Source of the DNA: Raineyella sp964402325
Lineage (GTDB): Bacteria > Actinomycetota > Actinomycetes > Propionibacteriales > Propionibacteriaceae
Assembly (NCBI GenBank): GCA_964402325.1
Contig: CAYOBI010000003.1
Location: 1 to 64,000 of the forward strand
DNA: 64,000 nt
Direction: 5' to 3'
Numbering within the stretch: the stretch's first letter is position 1; each line of letters starts with the position of its first letter. The translations under genes were made by a program, and so were the position numbers. A model generated the notes under the pieces. That model had not been told where the DNA came from. It saw nothing but the letters and a program-made list of their open reading frames with translations, and did no database searches. Of this stretch, positions 52,132-61,600 are shown one piece after another.

Positions 52132-52968
52132 TCAGCGCTTCTTGCCGGACTTGCGACGCCGCACGATGTCGCGATTGCTGGCCTTGTTCTTGTCACGCGT
52201 ACGACCCTCGGGCTTGCCCCAGGGCGACACGGGGTGACGGCCACCGGAGGTACGGCCCTCACCACCACCGTGCGGGTGGTCGATCGGGTTCATGACCACA
52301 CCACGGACGGTCGGGCGCTTGCCCTTCCAGCGGTTGCGGCCGGCCTTGCCCCAGTCGATGTTGGACTGCTCGGCGTTGCCGACCTCACCGACGGTGGCGC
52401 GGCAGCGGACGTCGACCATGCGCATCTCACCGGAGGGGAGACGCAGAGTGGCCTTCTTGCCCTCACGGGCGACCAGCTGCACCGACGCGCCGGCGGACCG
52501 GCCCATCTTGGCGCCGCCACCCGGGCGCAGCTCCACGGCGTGGACCGTGGTGCCGACCGGGATGGAGCGCAGCGGCAGGTTGTTGCCCGGCTTGATGTCG
52601 GCGCCCTCACCGGCCACGACCTGGGCCCCCTGGAGGAGGTCCTTCGGCGCGATGATGTAGCGCTTCTCGCCATCGGCGTAGTGCAGCAGCGCGATGCGGG
52701 CGGTGCGGTTCGGGTCGTACTCGATGTGAGCGACCTTGGCCGGCACGCCGTCCTTGTCGTAGCGCTTGAAGTCGATCAGGCGGTAGGCCTGCTTGTGCCC
52801 ACCACCGATGTGGCGGGTGGTGATCCGGCCGTTGTTGTTACGGCCGCCGGTCTTCGGCTTCGCGACGAGCAGCGACTTCTCCGGCGTCGACCGGGTCAGC
52901 TCGACGAAGTCGGCAACCGACGAGCCACGGCGGCCCGGCGTTGTCGGCTTGTACTTACGGATACCCAT
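52132..52968 (-). CDS. rplB: 50S ribosomal protein L2
   Basis: The 278-residue protein has the GRITTRHIGGGHKQAYRLID core and the catalytic-centre region VVMNPIDHPHGGGEGRTSGG with the conserved histidine. It ends in a basic tail. Confidence 0.98.
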   Translation of the reverse strand: MGIRKYKPTTPGRRGSSVADFVELTRSTPEKSLLVAKPKTGGRNNNGRITTRHIGGGHKQAYRLIDFKRYDKDGVPAKVAHIEYDPNRTARIALLHYADGEKRYIIAPKDLLQGAQVVAGEGADIKPGNNLPLRSIPVGTTVHAVELRPGGGAKMGRSAGASVQLVAREGKKATLRLPSGEMRMVDVRCRATVGEVGNAEQSNIDWGKAGRNRWKGKRPTVRGVVMNPIDHPHGGGEGRTSGGRHPVSPWGKPEGRTRDKNKASNRDIVRRRKSGKKR

Positions 52969-53002
52969 AGGATGCGTTCCTTGTCTCAGCGAGGAGCCCC
53001 GG

Positions 53003-53314
53003 TCAGTCGACCGAGCCTCCGAAGATGTCGATGCGCTGGCCGTCGGCGACCGTGATGATCGCCCGCTTGGTGTCGGGGCGCTTGCCGGTGCCGAACTTGG
53101 TCCGACGGGTCTTGCCCTGGCGGTTGATGGTGTTCACCGCGACGACCTTGACGCCGAAGACCTTCTCGACCGCGATCTTGATCTCGGTCTTGTTGGCGTC
53201 CGGGTCCACCAGGAACGTGTACTTGTTCTGGTCGATCAGGCTGTAGCTCTTCTCCGAGACCACCGGCTTGATCAGCACGTCGTGGTGGTCACGGATCTTC
53301 AGCGGCTCGTTCAC
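53003..53314 (-). CDS. rplW: 50S ribosomal protein L23
   Basis: The 103-residue protein has DVLIKPVVSEKSYSLID and the rRNA-binding loop NTINRQGKTRRTKFGTGKRP. It docks trigger factor and SRP at the tunnel exit. The GTG start overlaps the rplD stop by 4 bp. Confidence 0.97.
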   Translation of the reverse strand: MNEPLKIRDHHDVLIKPVVSEKSYSLIDQNKYTFLVDPDANKTEIKIAVEKVFGVKVVAVNTINRQGKTRRTKFGTGKRPDTKRAIITVADGQRIDIFGGSVD

Positions 53315-53994
53315 TTCTGCTCCTCCTGAACCGAGGCGACGGCCTCGACGGCGTCGAGCTCGGCGTTGCGCGCGCCGACGAAGGTGTCCAGGGCGGCCTT
53401 GGTGAACACCACGTCATCGGCGTTCAGCACGTCGTAGGCGTTCAGCTGGTCGGGGACCAGCAGGTGCACGCTGGTGGCGTTGCGCAGGCTGAGCTGGGTC
53501 ATCTCCTCGTCGCGGTTCACGACGACGAGCACCTTGCGGGCCTCCGACACCTTGCCGAGGGACGCGACGGCGGCCTTGGTGGACGGCTTCTCAGCCAGTC
53601 CGAGACCGGTCACGACGCGCAGGTTGCCGTCACGGAAACGGTCGGTCAGCGAGCCGTAGAGGGCGGCGGCGATCATCTTCTTCGGGGTCCGCTGGGCGTA
53701 CGAGCGCGGCTGCGGGCCGTGCGAGACGCCACCACCGGTCCACTGGGGAGAGCGGATCGAGCCCTGGCGGGCGCGACCGGTGCCCTTCTGGCGCCACGGC
53801 TTCTTGCCGCCGCCGGAGACCTCACCGCGGGTCTTGACCTTGTGGGTGCCCTGGCGGGCAGCGGCCAGCTGGGCGGTCACGACCTGGTGGATCAGCGCGA
53901 TGTTCGGCTCGACGTCGAAGATCTCGGCGGGGAGATCAGCGGTGCCGGCCTTCTTGCCCTGGGCGTCCAGGACGTCGATGGTCAGGGTGCTCAT
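53311..53994 (-). CDS. rplD: 50S ribosomal protein L4
   Basis: The 227-residue protein has the tunnel loop region RGEVSGGGKKPWRQKGTGRA and HGPQPRSYAQRTPKKM. In some bacteria L4 autoregulates the S10 operon. It overlaps rplC by 4 bp (ATGA). Confidence 0.98.
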   Translation of the reverse strand: MSTLTIDVLDAQGKKAGTADLPAEIFDVEPNIALIHQVVTAQLAAARQGTHKVKTRGEVSGGGKKPWRQKGTGRARQGSIRSPQWTGGGVSHGPQPRSYAQRTPKKMIAAALYGSLTDRFRDGNLRVVTGLGLAEKPSTKAAVASLGKVSEARKVLVVVNRDEEMTQLSLRNATSVHLLVPDQLNAYDVLNADDVVFTKAALDTFVGARNAELDAVEAVASVQEEQK

Positions 53995-54662
53995 GCGGCC
54001 TTCCCTTCCTTGGCAGCCTTCTTGTTGGCGCTGCGGAGGACGACCAGGCCACCCTTGGTGCCCGGGATCGCGCCCTTGACCAGGATGAGGCCCTTCTCGA
54101 CGTCGACCGCGTGGACCTTGAGGTTCTGCACCGTCTTCTTGTCGACGCCCATCCGGCCGGCCATCCGCAGGCCGCGGAAGACGCGACCCGGCGTGGAGCA
54201 GCCACCGATGGAGCCCGGCGAGCGGTGCTTGCGGTGGACACCGTGGCCGGCGCCCAGACCCTTGAAGCCGTGACGCTTCATGACACCGGCGGTGCCGTGG
54301 CCACGGGTGATGCCGGTGACGTCGACGTACTCGCCCTCGGCGAAGACGTCGGCGAGCAGTTCCTGGCCCACCTCGAACTCGGCGGCGTCGGTGGTGCGCA
54401 GCTCCATCAGGTGCTTGCGCGGCGTCACACCCGCCTTCTCGAAGTGGCCGGCCATCGGCTTGGTGACCTTCTTGGCCTTGACCGCGCCGAAGCCCAGCTG
54501 GACGGCGGAGTAGCCGTCGGCCTCGGGGGTACGGACCCGGGTGACCACGTTCGGGCCGGCCTGGATGACGGTCACCGGGACGATCTTGTTGTCGGCGTCC
54601 CAGACCTGGGTCATGCCGAGCTTGGTGCCCAGCAGGCCCTTCACCTTGCGTTCAGTGCTCAT
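53991..54662 (-). CDS. rplC: 50S ribosomal protein L3
   Basis: The 223-residue protein has LLGTKLGMTQVWDADN near the N-terminus and RHGFKGLGAGHGVHRKHRSP, the loop carrying the modified-Gln region near the peptidyl-transferase centre. It lies 14 bp after rpsJ. Confidence 0.98.
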   Translation of the reverse strand: MSTERKVKGLLGTKLGMTQVWDADNKIVPVTVIQAGPNVVTRVRTPEADGYSAVQLGFGAVKAKKVTKPMAGHFEKAGVTPRKHLMELRTTDAAEFEVGQELLADVFAEGEYVDVTGITRGHGTAGVMKRHGFKGLGAGHGVHRKHRSPGSIGGCSTPGRVFRGLRMAGRMGVDKKTVQNLKVHAVDVEKGLILVKGAIPGTKGGLVVLRSANKKAAKEGKAA

Positions 54663-54676
54663 GATTCAGACGTCCC

Positions 54677-54985
54677 TCAGAGCTTGATCTCGATGTCGAC
54701 ACCGGCGGGCAGGTCGAGACGCATGAGCGAGTCGACCGTCTTCGGCGTCGGATCGATGATGTCGATGAGCCGCTTGTGCGTACGCATCTCGAAGTGCTCG
54801 CGGCTGTCCTTGTACTTGTGCGGCGAACGGATCACACAGAACACGTTCTTCTCCGTGGGCAGCGGCACCGGGCCGGCAACCTGGGCACCAGTTCGCGTCA
54901 CGGTATCGACGATCTTGCGCGCCGAGGAGTCGATGACCTCATGGTCATAGGCCTTCAGCCTGATGCGGATCTTTTGTCCCGCCAC
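54677..54985 (-). CDS. rpsJ: 30S ribosomal protein S10
   Basis: The 102-residue protein starts with GTG (reading AGQKIRIRLKAYDHEVID), preceded by GAAGGA. It heads the S10 cluster. S10 also takes part in NusB-dependent antitermination. The upstream 539 bp is the promoter and leader region. Confidence 0.98.
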   Translation of the reverse strand: MAGQKIRIRLKAYDHEVIDSSARKIVDTVTRTGAQVAGPVPLPTEKNVFCVIRSPHKYKDSREHFEMRTHKRLIDIIDPTPKTVDSLMRLDLPAGVDIEIKL

Positions 54986-55524
54986 AGTTCGTCCTTCTCT
55001 CGTGCTTCGGCGGCCACTCGGGTGAGCAGTACCGGTCAACGTTCCTCCCCACCCGTTCCGGCCGGAAGACCCGCACGATCAGGACGATCGAGCGACCCAC
55101 GCGGTCGGGCGTGTCGCGCATCCGGGACAGAACAGGGCCCAGTTCTCCCCTGGTTCCCTGTACCACTCCCGGGTCTGACGCCTCGTTCACCGGGAGTCGA
55201 CGCCTGGGCATCCCCGGTGCCCGAGCCGTACCCGCGAACGCGGCGGCCGGACAGCGCGTGCCATCACCCATCACCCTGGGCCCCTCGATCGGGACCGACT
55301 CCCACGTCACCCGCCGATCAACTCGGCCGACGACTCTGCGTGGAGACCCTATGGAATGTAGATGACACCTGCTGCCCTGTCGGAGCAACCCCACTATGTT
55401 GTCACCTCAGCCCGAATGGGGCAAATTGCGTTGCCGACCGCCGTACCGACGCGGCCGCCGGCCGCACACCCGACGCTCCACGGAACAGGTCCGGTGGCGC
55501 GACGCCCCACGATATCGTCGAGGC
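54986..55524. other. S10 operon leader / divergent intergenic region with serB
   Basis: No gene is seen in this 539-bp region; the frames that are open are Arg/Pro-rich and lack a ribosome site. It must carry the S10 operon promoter (minus strand) and possibly the serB promoter. The most promoter-like stretch on the minus strand is around 55340-55400 (TTGCTC then CTACAT 18 bp later, and CATAGGGT), but it is a weak match. A long leader is common ahead of ribosomal operons. Confidence 0.4.
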
Positions 55525-56397
55525 GTGCAGCAGCGCCCCTCCGTGCCCCAGCGTCTGGCCCTCGTCAGCGACCGCGAGATCCCGGCGGAGGCCGTCGCCG
55601 CCGCGCAGGCCCTGTTCCCCGGCAGCACCGGCGTACGCCACCGCGAGGCGACCGCCTGGCGGGCGGTCTACGTCGAGGGCGAGGCCGAGGCCCCGGTGGA
55701 CGTCCGCCCGGTGACCACCGGGTACGGCCTCTCCGGCGCCGTGGTGCACGGCCCGCTGCTGGCCGGCCCGGAACTGGTCGTGATGGACGTCGACTCGACC
55801 TTCATCACCAGCGAGGTGATCGAGGAGATCGCCGACGCGGCCGGGTCGCGCGAGGAGGTCACCCGGGTCACGGAGCAGGCGATGCGTGGCGAGATCGACT
55901 TCGCCGAGAGCCTCGCCGCCCGGGTCGCCACCCTCGCCGGGGTGCCGGCCGGCGTCCTCGACGAGGTCGCGGCACGGGTCAGCTACACCCCGGGGGCCGA
56001 GGAACTGGTCCGGACGATCCAACGCCGGGGCGGCCACGTCGGCCTGGTCTCCGGCGGCTTCGTGGAGATCGTCGGCCCGCTCGCGGCCCGGCTGGACATC
56101 ACCCTGGTGCACGCCAACCGCCTCGAGGTCGACCCGGACGGCCGGCTCACCGGTCGTACCGTCGGCGAGGTGGTGGACCGGCGGGTCAAGGAGCGCGAGC
56201 TCGGCGCGTACGCCGCCGCCGTCGGCGCCGACCCGCGACGGACGGTTGCGATGGGCGACGGGGCGAACGACCTGGCGATGATCGCCGCCGCCGGGCTGGG
56301 CGTGGCCTTCTGCGCCAAACCGGTGGTCCGTGAGCAGGCCCCGGCACAGATCACCTTCCCCCGGCTCGACGCCCTGTGCGGACTGCTCGACATCTGA
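55525..56397 (+). CDS. serB: Phosphoserine phosphatase SerB
   Basis: This HAD enzyme makes serine from phosphoserine. The 290-residue product has motif I DVDST (Asp88 and Asp90), VSGGFVEIVGPLA, and motif III/IV GDGANDLAMIAAAG. The N-terminal 80 residues are shorter than a full ACT-domain region. The start is a GTG at 55525 with only a weak GAGG-like site; the frame upstream is open but Arg/Pro-rich. Confidence 0.94.
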   Translation: MQQRPSVPQRLALVSDREIPAEAVAAAQALFPGSTGVRHREATAWRAVYVEGEAEAPVDVRPVTTGYGLSGAVVHGPLLAGPELVVMDVDSTFITSEVIEEIADAAGSREEVTRVTEQAMRGEIDFAESLAARVATLAGVPAGVLDEVAARVSYTPGAEELVRTIQRRGGHVGLVSGGFVEIVGPLAARLDITLVHANRLEVDPDGRLTGRTVGEVVDRRVKERELGAYAAAVGADPRRTVAMGDGANDLAMIAAAGLGVAFCAKPVVREQAPAQITFPRLDALCGLLDI

Positions 56398-56472
56398 CCG
56401 GTACGGACACAGCAACCTGTGTGTGATCCGGACCACTTCCCGGCCGGCGACACGGAGGCCTACAGTCCCTCC

Positions 56473-57144
56473 ATGGAAGTGGTCGCGTACGACGCCGTCA
56501 TCCTCGCGGGCGGCCGGGCCCGCCGCCTGGACGGGGCCTCCAAACCCGATGTCCTGCTGCACGGACGCCGGTTGCTCGACCACTCCCTGCGCGCCACCGC
56601 CACCGCACGGCGCCGGGTGGTCGTCGGCCCGCCGGCCCTCGTCGTGCCACCCGACGTCCTGCACACCCAGGAGCGTCCGGCCCACGGCGGCCCGGTGGCC
56701 GGGATCGACGTCGGCCTGGCGATGCTGGACCGGCACCGCCTGCCCACCGGCCGGGACGTGCCGCTGCTGGTGCTCGCCTGCGACATCCCGCACGTCGCCA
56801 CCGCGCTGCCCCGGCTGCTCGCCGCCTGCCGCGACGCCACCTCCCGCCCGGCGGACGGCGCCTTCCTGGTCGACACCGACGGCCGGGCCCAGTGGCTGGC
56901 GGCGGTCTACCAGCCGCACGGACTGCGCCGCGCGCTCGCCCAGCTGGCCACCGACGCCGGCATCCGGGACTCCTCGATGCGCCGGCTGACCGCCCTGCTG
57001 GACCTTCAGCCGGTGCCGGTCGAGGGCGACGAGGGCGACGACATCGACACCTGGGCCGACCACGCCCGGCTGGAGACACTGCCGATCGCCCCCTTCGGCC
57101 GCCCGGAGAGCTCCCCCACCCCTCTCCCGACGATCCTCACATAA
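56473..57144 (+). CDS. mobA: MobA-like molybdenum cofactor guanylyltransferase
   Basis: The 223-residue NTP-transferase opens with VILAGGRARRLDGASKPDVLLHG, a variant of the LAGGxSxRMGxDK nucleotide-binding loop, and has VLACDIPHV, the Mg-binding Asp motif. MobA attaches GMP to molybdopterin to make bis-MGD, the cofactor of NarG, whose operon begins just downstream. The loop differs from the consensus (RARRLDG instead of SRRMG), so a related sugar or nucleotide transferase cannot be excluded. Confidence 0.72.
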   Translation: MEVVAYDAVILAGGRARRLDGASKPDVLLHGRRLLDHSLRATATARRRVVVGPPALVVPPDVLHTQERPAHGGPVAGIDVGLAMLDRHRLPTGRDVPLLVLACDIPHVATALPRLLAACRDATSRPADGAFLVDTDGRAQWLAAVYQPHGLRRALAQLATDAGIRDSSMRRLTALLDLQPVPVEGDEGDDIDTWADHARLETLPIAPFGRPESSPTPLPTILT

Positions 57145-57153
57145 TTTCTTCGG

Positions 57154-57168
57154 TTTTCCACTGGAAAA
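57154..57168. promoter_or_regulatory. AT-rich 15-bp palindrome upstream of narK
   Basis: TTTTCCACTGGAAAA has perfect 7-bp arms around a central C, in an otherwise G+C-rich genome, 71 bp before the narK ATG. It is a candidate operator for nitrate or oxygen control; it does not match the Fnr/Crp consensus TTGAT-N4-ATCAA. Confidence 0.55.
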
Positions 57169-57239
57169 TCCGTCGCCGTTCCACCACGATGTCCCGTAGT
57201 AGGTAGCACACCAGCACTCATCGAAGCGTGAGGATCACC

Positions 57240-58574
57240 ATGGCAGTCGGCGCGGCACTGGCCCCGGACCTCTCCAACTGGGACCCGAACAGGGACGAGA
57301 CCTGGGACAGGCGCTTGGCCTGGCGGACGCTGTGGATCTCGACGTACTCGATGATCCTGGCGTTCTGCACCTGGTACATCGTCTCCACCGTGGCCCCGCA
57401 GCTGAACAAGGTCGGCTTCCACCTGACCAAGGAGCAGCTCTACTGGCTGACCGCCATGCCGGGCCTGGCCGCGGGCATCTTCCGGCTGATCTGGATGTTC
57501 CTGCCACCCGTGCTGGGCACCCGCAAGCTGATCACCGTCTCGTCGCTGCTGCTGCTGATCCCGATGGGGGGCTGGACGCTGGCGGTCCGCGACCAGACCA
57601 CCCCGTACTGGACGATGCTGGCCCTCGCCCTGGCCTGCGGCATCGGCGGCGGGGTCTTCTCCGGCTACATGCCCTCGACCGGCTACTTCTTCCCCCGGCG
57701 GATGGCCGGCACCGCGCTCGGCATCCAGGCCGGCATCGGCAACTTCGGGATGTCGATCATCCAGATCCTCGGGCCGTGGGTGATGGGTTTCGGCCTGTTC
57801 GGGACCGCGTTCCTCACCCCGCAGCAGGCCGCCGGGCACCCGATCTGGCTGCACAACGTCGGGCTGGTGCTGATCCCCTGGGTGGTGCTCGCGGCCGTCC
57901 TGGCCTGGCTGTTCCTCAAGGACGTGCCGATCAAGGCGAACGTCCGCCAGCAGGTCGACATCTTCGGCAACCGCAACACCTGGTTCCTGATGCTGATCTA
58001 CCTGATGACCTTCGGCACCTTCTCCGGGTTCGCCGCACAGTTCGCCCTGCTGCTCAACAACACCTACGGCGTCAGCTCGAGGTTCGTCCCGGCCAGCGGA
58101 GACGTCACCGGGCTGGTCGCCGGCGCCGGGTACGCCTTCCTGCCGCCGATGATCGCCTCCGCGGTCCGGGTGGCCTGGGGCCCGCTGTGCGACCGCTTCG
58201 GCGGGGCGATCTGGACCTTCGTGTCCGGGGTCGGGATGACGATCTCGATCCTGGTCGCCGCCGGTTTCCTCAACCCCACCTCGCCCGACGAGTACAAGGG
58301 CTTCCTGTGGGCGATGTTCGCGATGTTCTTCTTCGCGGGCATCGGCAACGCGGGCACGTTCAAGCAGATGCCGATGATCATGCCGCCCCGGCAGGCCGGT
58401 GGCGCGATCGGCTTCACCGCGGCGATCGCCGCGTTCGGCCCGTTCATCGTCGGCGTGGCGCTGGCCAAGCTCGACAACTTCGCCTTCTTCATCGGCTGCG
58501 GCGTGTTCTTCCTGTTCTGCACCGTCCTGACGTGGGTGATGTACGCCCGTCCGAAGGCACCCTTCCCGGGCTGA
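57240..58574 (+). CDS. narK: Nitrate/nitrite MFS transporter NarK
   Basis: The 444-residue MFS protein has about twelve hydrophobic segments and nitrate-porter signatures: GLAAGIFRLIW, and the Gly-rich motif ALGIQAGIGNFGMS, with a second glycine-rich stretch GGAIGFTAAIAAFGP. It imports nitrate or exchanges nitrate for nitrite at the plasma membrane. GAGGA precedes the ATG. It stands 43 bp before narG, so it is the first gene of the nar operon. Confidence 0.95.
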   Translation: MAVGAALAPDLSNWDPNRDETWDRRLAWRTLWISTYSMILAFCTWYIVSTVAPQLNKVGFHLTKEQLYWLTAMPGLAAGIFRLIWMFLPPVLGTRKLITVSSLLLLIPMGGWTLAVRDQTTPYWTMLALALACGIGGGVFSGYMPSTGYFFPRRMAGTALGIQAGIGNFGMSIIQILGPWVMGFGLFGTAFLTPQQAAGHPIWLHNVGLVLIPWVVLAAVLAWLFLKDVPIKANVRQQVDIFGNRNTWFLMLIYLMTFGTFSGFAAQFALLLNNTYGVSSRFVPASGDVTGLVAGAGYAFLPPMIASAVRVAWGPLCDRFGGAIWTFVSGVGMTISILVAAGFLNPTSPDEYKGFLWAMFAMFFFAGIGNAGTFKQMPMIMPPRQAGGAIGFTAAIAAFGPFIVGVALAKLDNFAFFIGCGVFFLFCTVLTWVMYARPKAPFPG

Positions 58575-58617
58575 CCCCGACCCACGTCGATCCGCGCAAC
58601 GCTGCGAAAGGAATCCC

Positions 58618-61600
58618 ATGACGACCACTCCTCCTCCCGGGGGTCCCGAACGGGGGCACCGCCCGCCGAGCGACGACAACGGCCTGCTCGGGCTGGGCAC
58701 GTTCTTCCGCCGCGGCAGCGCCTCACCCGACAGGCGCCAGCTCTTCCTCACCGGCGGCCGGGACGGCGACGTCTTCTACCGCGACCGGTGGTCGCACGAC
58801 AAGGTGGTCCGCTCCACCCACGGGGTGAACTGCACCGGCTCGTGCTCGTGGAAGGTGTACGTCAAGGACGGCATCATCACCTGGGAGGCGCAGCAGACCG
58901 ACTACCCCGATACCGGCCCGGACCTGCCCGACTACGAGCCGCGGGGTTGTCCGCGCGGGGCGGCGTTCAGCTGGTACACCTACTCCCCCACCCGGGTGCG
59001 GTTCCCGTACGCCCGCTCGGTCCTGGTGCGGCTGTGGCGCGAGGCGAAGGAGGACCACCCGGACCCGGTGGAGGCCTGGCAGTCGATCGTCGAGGACCCG
59101 GAGAAGGCCCGGGCGTACAAGTCGCAGCGCGGCAAGGGCGGGCTGGTCCGGATCAGCTGGGACACCGCCAACGAGATCGCCGCGGCGGCGCACGTCTACA
59201 CGATCAAGCGGTACGGTCCCGACCGGCTGGCCGGGTTCTCGGTGATCCCGGCGATGAGCCAGGTGTCGTACGGCGCCGGGACCCGCTTCTACTCCCTGCT
59301 CGGCGGGGTGATCCTGTCCTTCTACGACTGGTACGCCGACCTGCCGATGGCCTCCCCGCAGGTGTTCGGCGACCAGACCGACGTGCCGGAGTCGGGCGAC
59401 TGGTACAACAGCTCGTACCTGATGATGTGGGGCTCCAACGTCCCGGTCACCCGCACCCCGGACGCGCACTTCATGACCGAGGTGCGCTACCGCGGCACCA
59501 AGGTCGTCGCGGTCTCCCCCGACTACGCCGACAACACCAAGTTCGCCGACGAGTGGATGGCGATCCACCCGGGCACCGACGGGGCGCTGGGGCTGGCGAT
59601 GGGCCACGTCATCCTGCGTGACTTCCATGTCGCGCAGGCCACCCCGTACTTCCTGGACTACCTGAAGAAGTACACCGATGCTCCGTACCTGGTCTCCTTG
59701 GAGGAGCACACCGCCCCGGACGGCTCGGTGGCGTACGTCCCCGGCAAGTTCGTCACCGCCGAGGACCTGCCCGGGCACGCCGACGAGGAGAACGCCGCCT
59801 TCCGCACCGTGATGCTGGACCGGGACGGCACCCCGCGGGTGCCGAACGGCTCCCTCGGCCACCGGTTCGGCGAGTCCGGCAAGGGCCGGTGGAACCTCAC
59901 CCTGGGTGACCTCGACCCGGCACTGTCGGTGCTGGAGACCGGGCACCACCAGCCGACCGAGCTGCTGCTGGCACGCTTCGACGTGGTGCCGGAGCCGGGC
60001 GACGAGGACGCCCGGCACCTGGGCGCGTCGGCGGTGCACCGGCGCGGCGTCCCGGCCCGGCGGATCGGTGACCGGCTGGTCACCACCGTCTACGACCTGA
60101 TGCTGGCCCAGTACGGCGTGCAGCGGGCCGACCTGCCCGGCGCGTGGCCGCGCGGGGCGGACGACGAGGAGGCGGTCGGCACGCCCGCCTGGGCGGAGGC
60201 GATCACCGGGGTCCCGGCGGCGCAGATCACCCGGGTGGCCCGGGAGTTCGCCCGCAACGCCGCCGACAGTGGCGGCCGGTCGATGATCCTGATGGGCGCC
60301 GGCACCAACCACTACTTCCACTCCGACACCATCTACCGGACGATGATCGCCCTGGTGATGATGTGCGGCTGTCAGGGCCGCAACGGCGGCGGCTGGGCGC
60401 ACTACGTCGGGCAGGAGAAGGTCCGGCCGATCACCGGCTTCCAGCAGTACGCCTTCGCCCTCGACTGGCAGCGCCCGACCCGGCACATGACCACCGCCTC
60501 CTACTGGTACCTGGCGACCGACCAGTGGCGCTATGACGGGCTGCCGGCCGACGCGCTGCTCTCCCCACTGGCCGGTGACCGGTTGCGCGGCCGGACCACC
60601 GCCGACGCCCTGATGGAGGCCAACAAGCGCGGCTGGATGCCCAGCTACCCGACCTTCGACCGCAGCCCGCTGCAGATCACCGAGGACGCGGCCGCCGCCG
60701 GGACCGAGGTCCCGGCGTACGTGCTGGACCAGCTGCGCAGCGGGGCCCTGCACTGGGCCTGCGAGGACCCGGACGCCCCGGACAACTTCCCGCGGGTGGT
60801 GACCAACTGGCGCACCAACCTGATCGGCTCCTCGGCGAAGGGCGCGGAGTACTTCCACAAGCACCTGCTCGGCGCCACCGACGCGGTGCGGGCGGCCGAG
60901 TGCACCCCCGACCGGCGCCCGGTCGACATGGTCTGGCGGGACGAGGCGGCGACCGGCAAGGTCGACCTGTTCATGACGATGGACTTCCGGATGACGTCGA
61001 CGACGCTGCACTCCGACCTGGTGCTGCCCGCGGCCACCTGGTACGAGAAGCACGACATCTCCACCACCGACATGCACCCCTTCATCCATTCGTTCAACCC
61101 GGCGATCGCCCCGCCGTGGGAGTCGCGGACCGACTACGAGGTGTTCCGCGAGCTGGCCGGGAAGGTCTCGGAGCTGGCACGTACGCACCTCGGCACCCGC
61201 CGCGACCTGCTGGCCGCCCCGCTGAACCACGACACCCCCGACGCCCTCGGGATGCCGCATGGCGCGACCCGGCCGCTGGCCGGGACGCCGATGGTGCCGG
61301 GTGTGACGATGCCGAAGCTGATCACCGTCGAGCGGGACTACACCGCGATCCGGGCGAAGTTCGACACCATCGGGCCACTGCCGGAGACGGCCGGGATGCC
61401 GATCAAGGGCGTGCTGATCCACCCGGAGCAGGAGCTCGCCGAGCTGGCCCGGATGAACGGCGTCGCCCGGTCCGGCCCGTGCGCCGGCCGCCCGCTGGTC
61501 GACACCGACGTCAAGGCGGCGGAGATGATCCTGCGGCTGTCCGGCACCTCGAACGGCCACCTCGCCACCCAGGGCTTCCGCACCCTGGAGCAGCGCACCG

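Noticed and set aside
55362..56333. An open plus-strand frame upstream of and overlapping serB in another frame
   Set aside because: It is Arg/Gly/Pro-rich and overlaps SerB, which carries the complete HAD motifs in its own frame.
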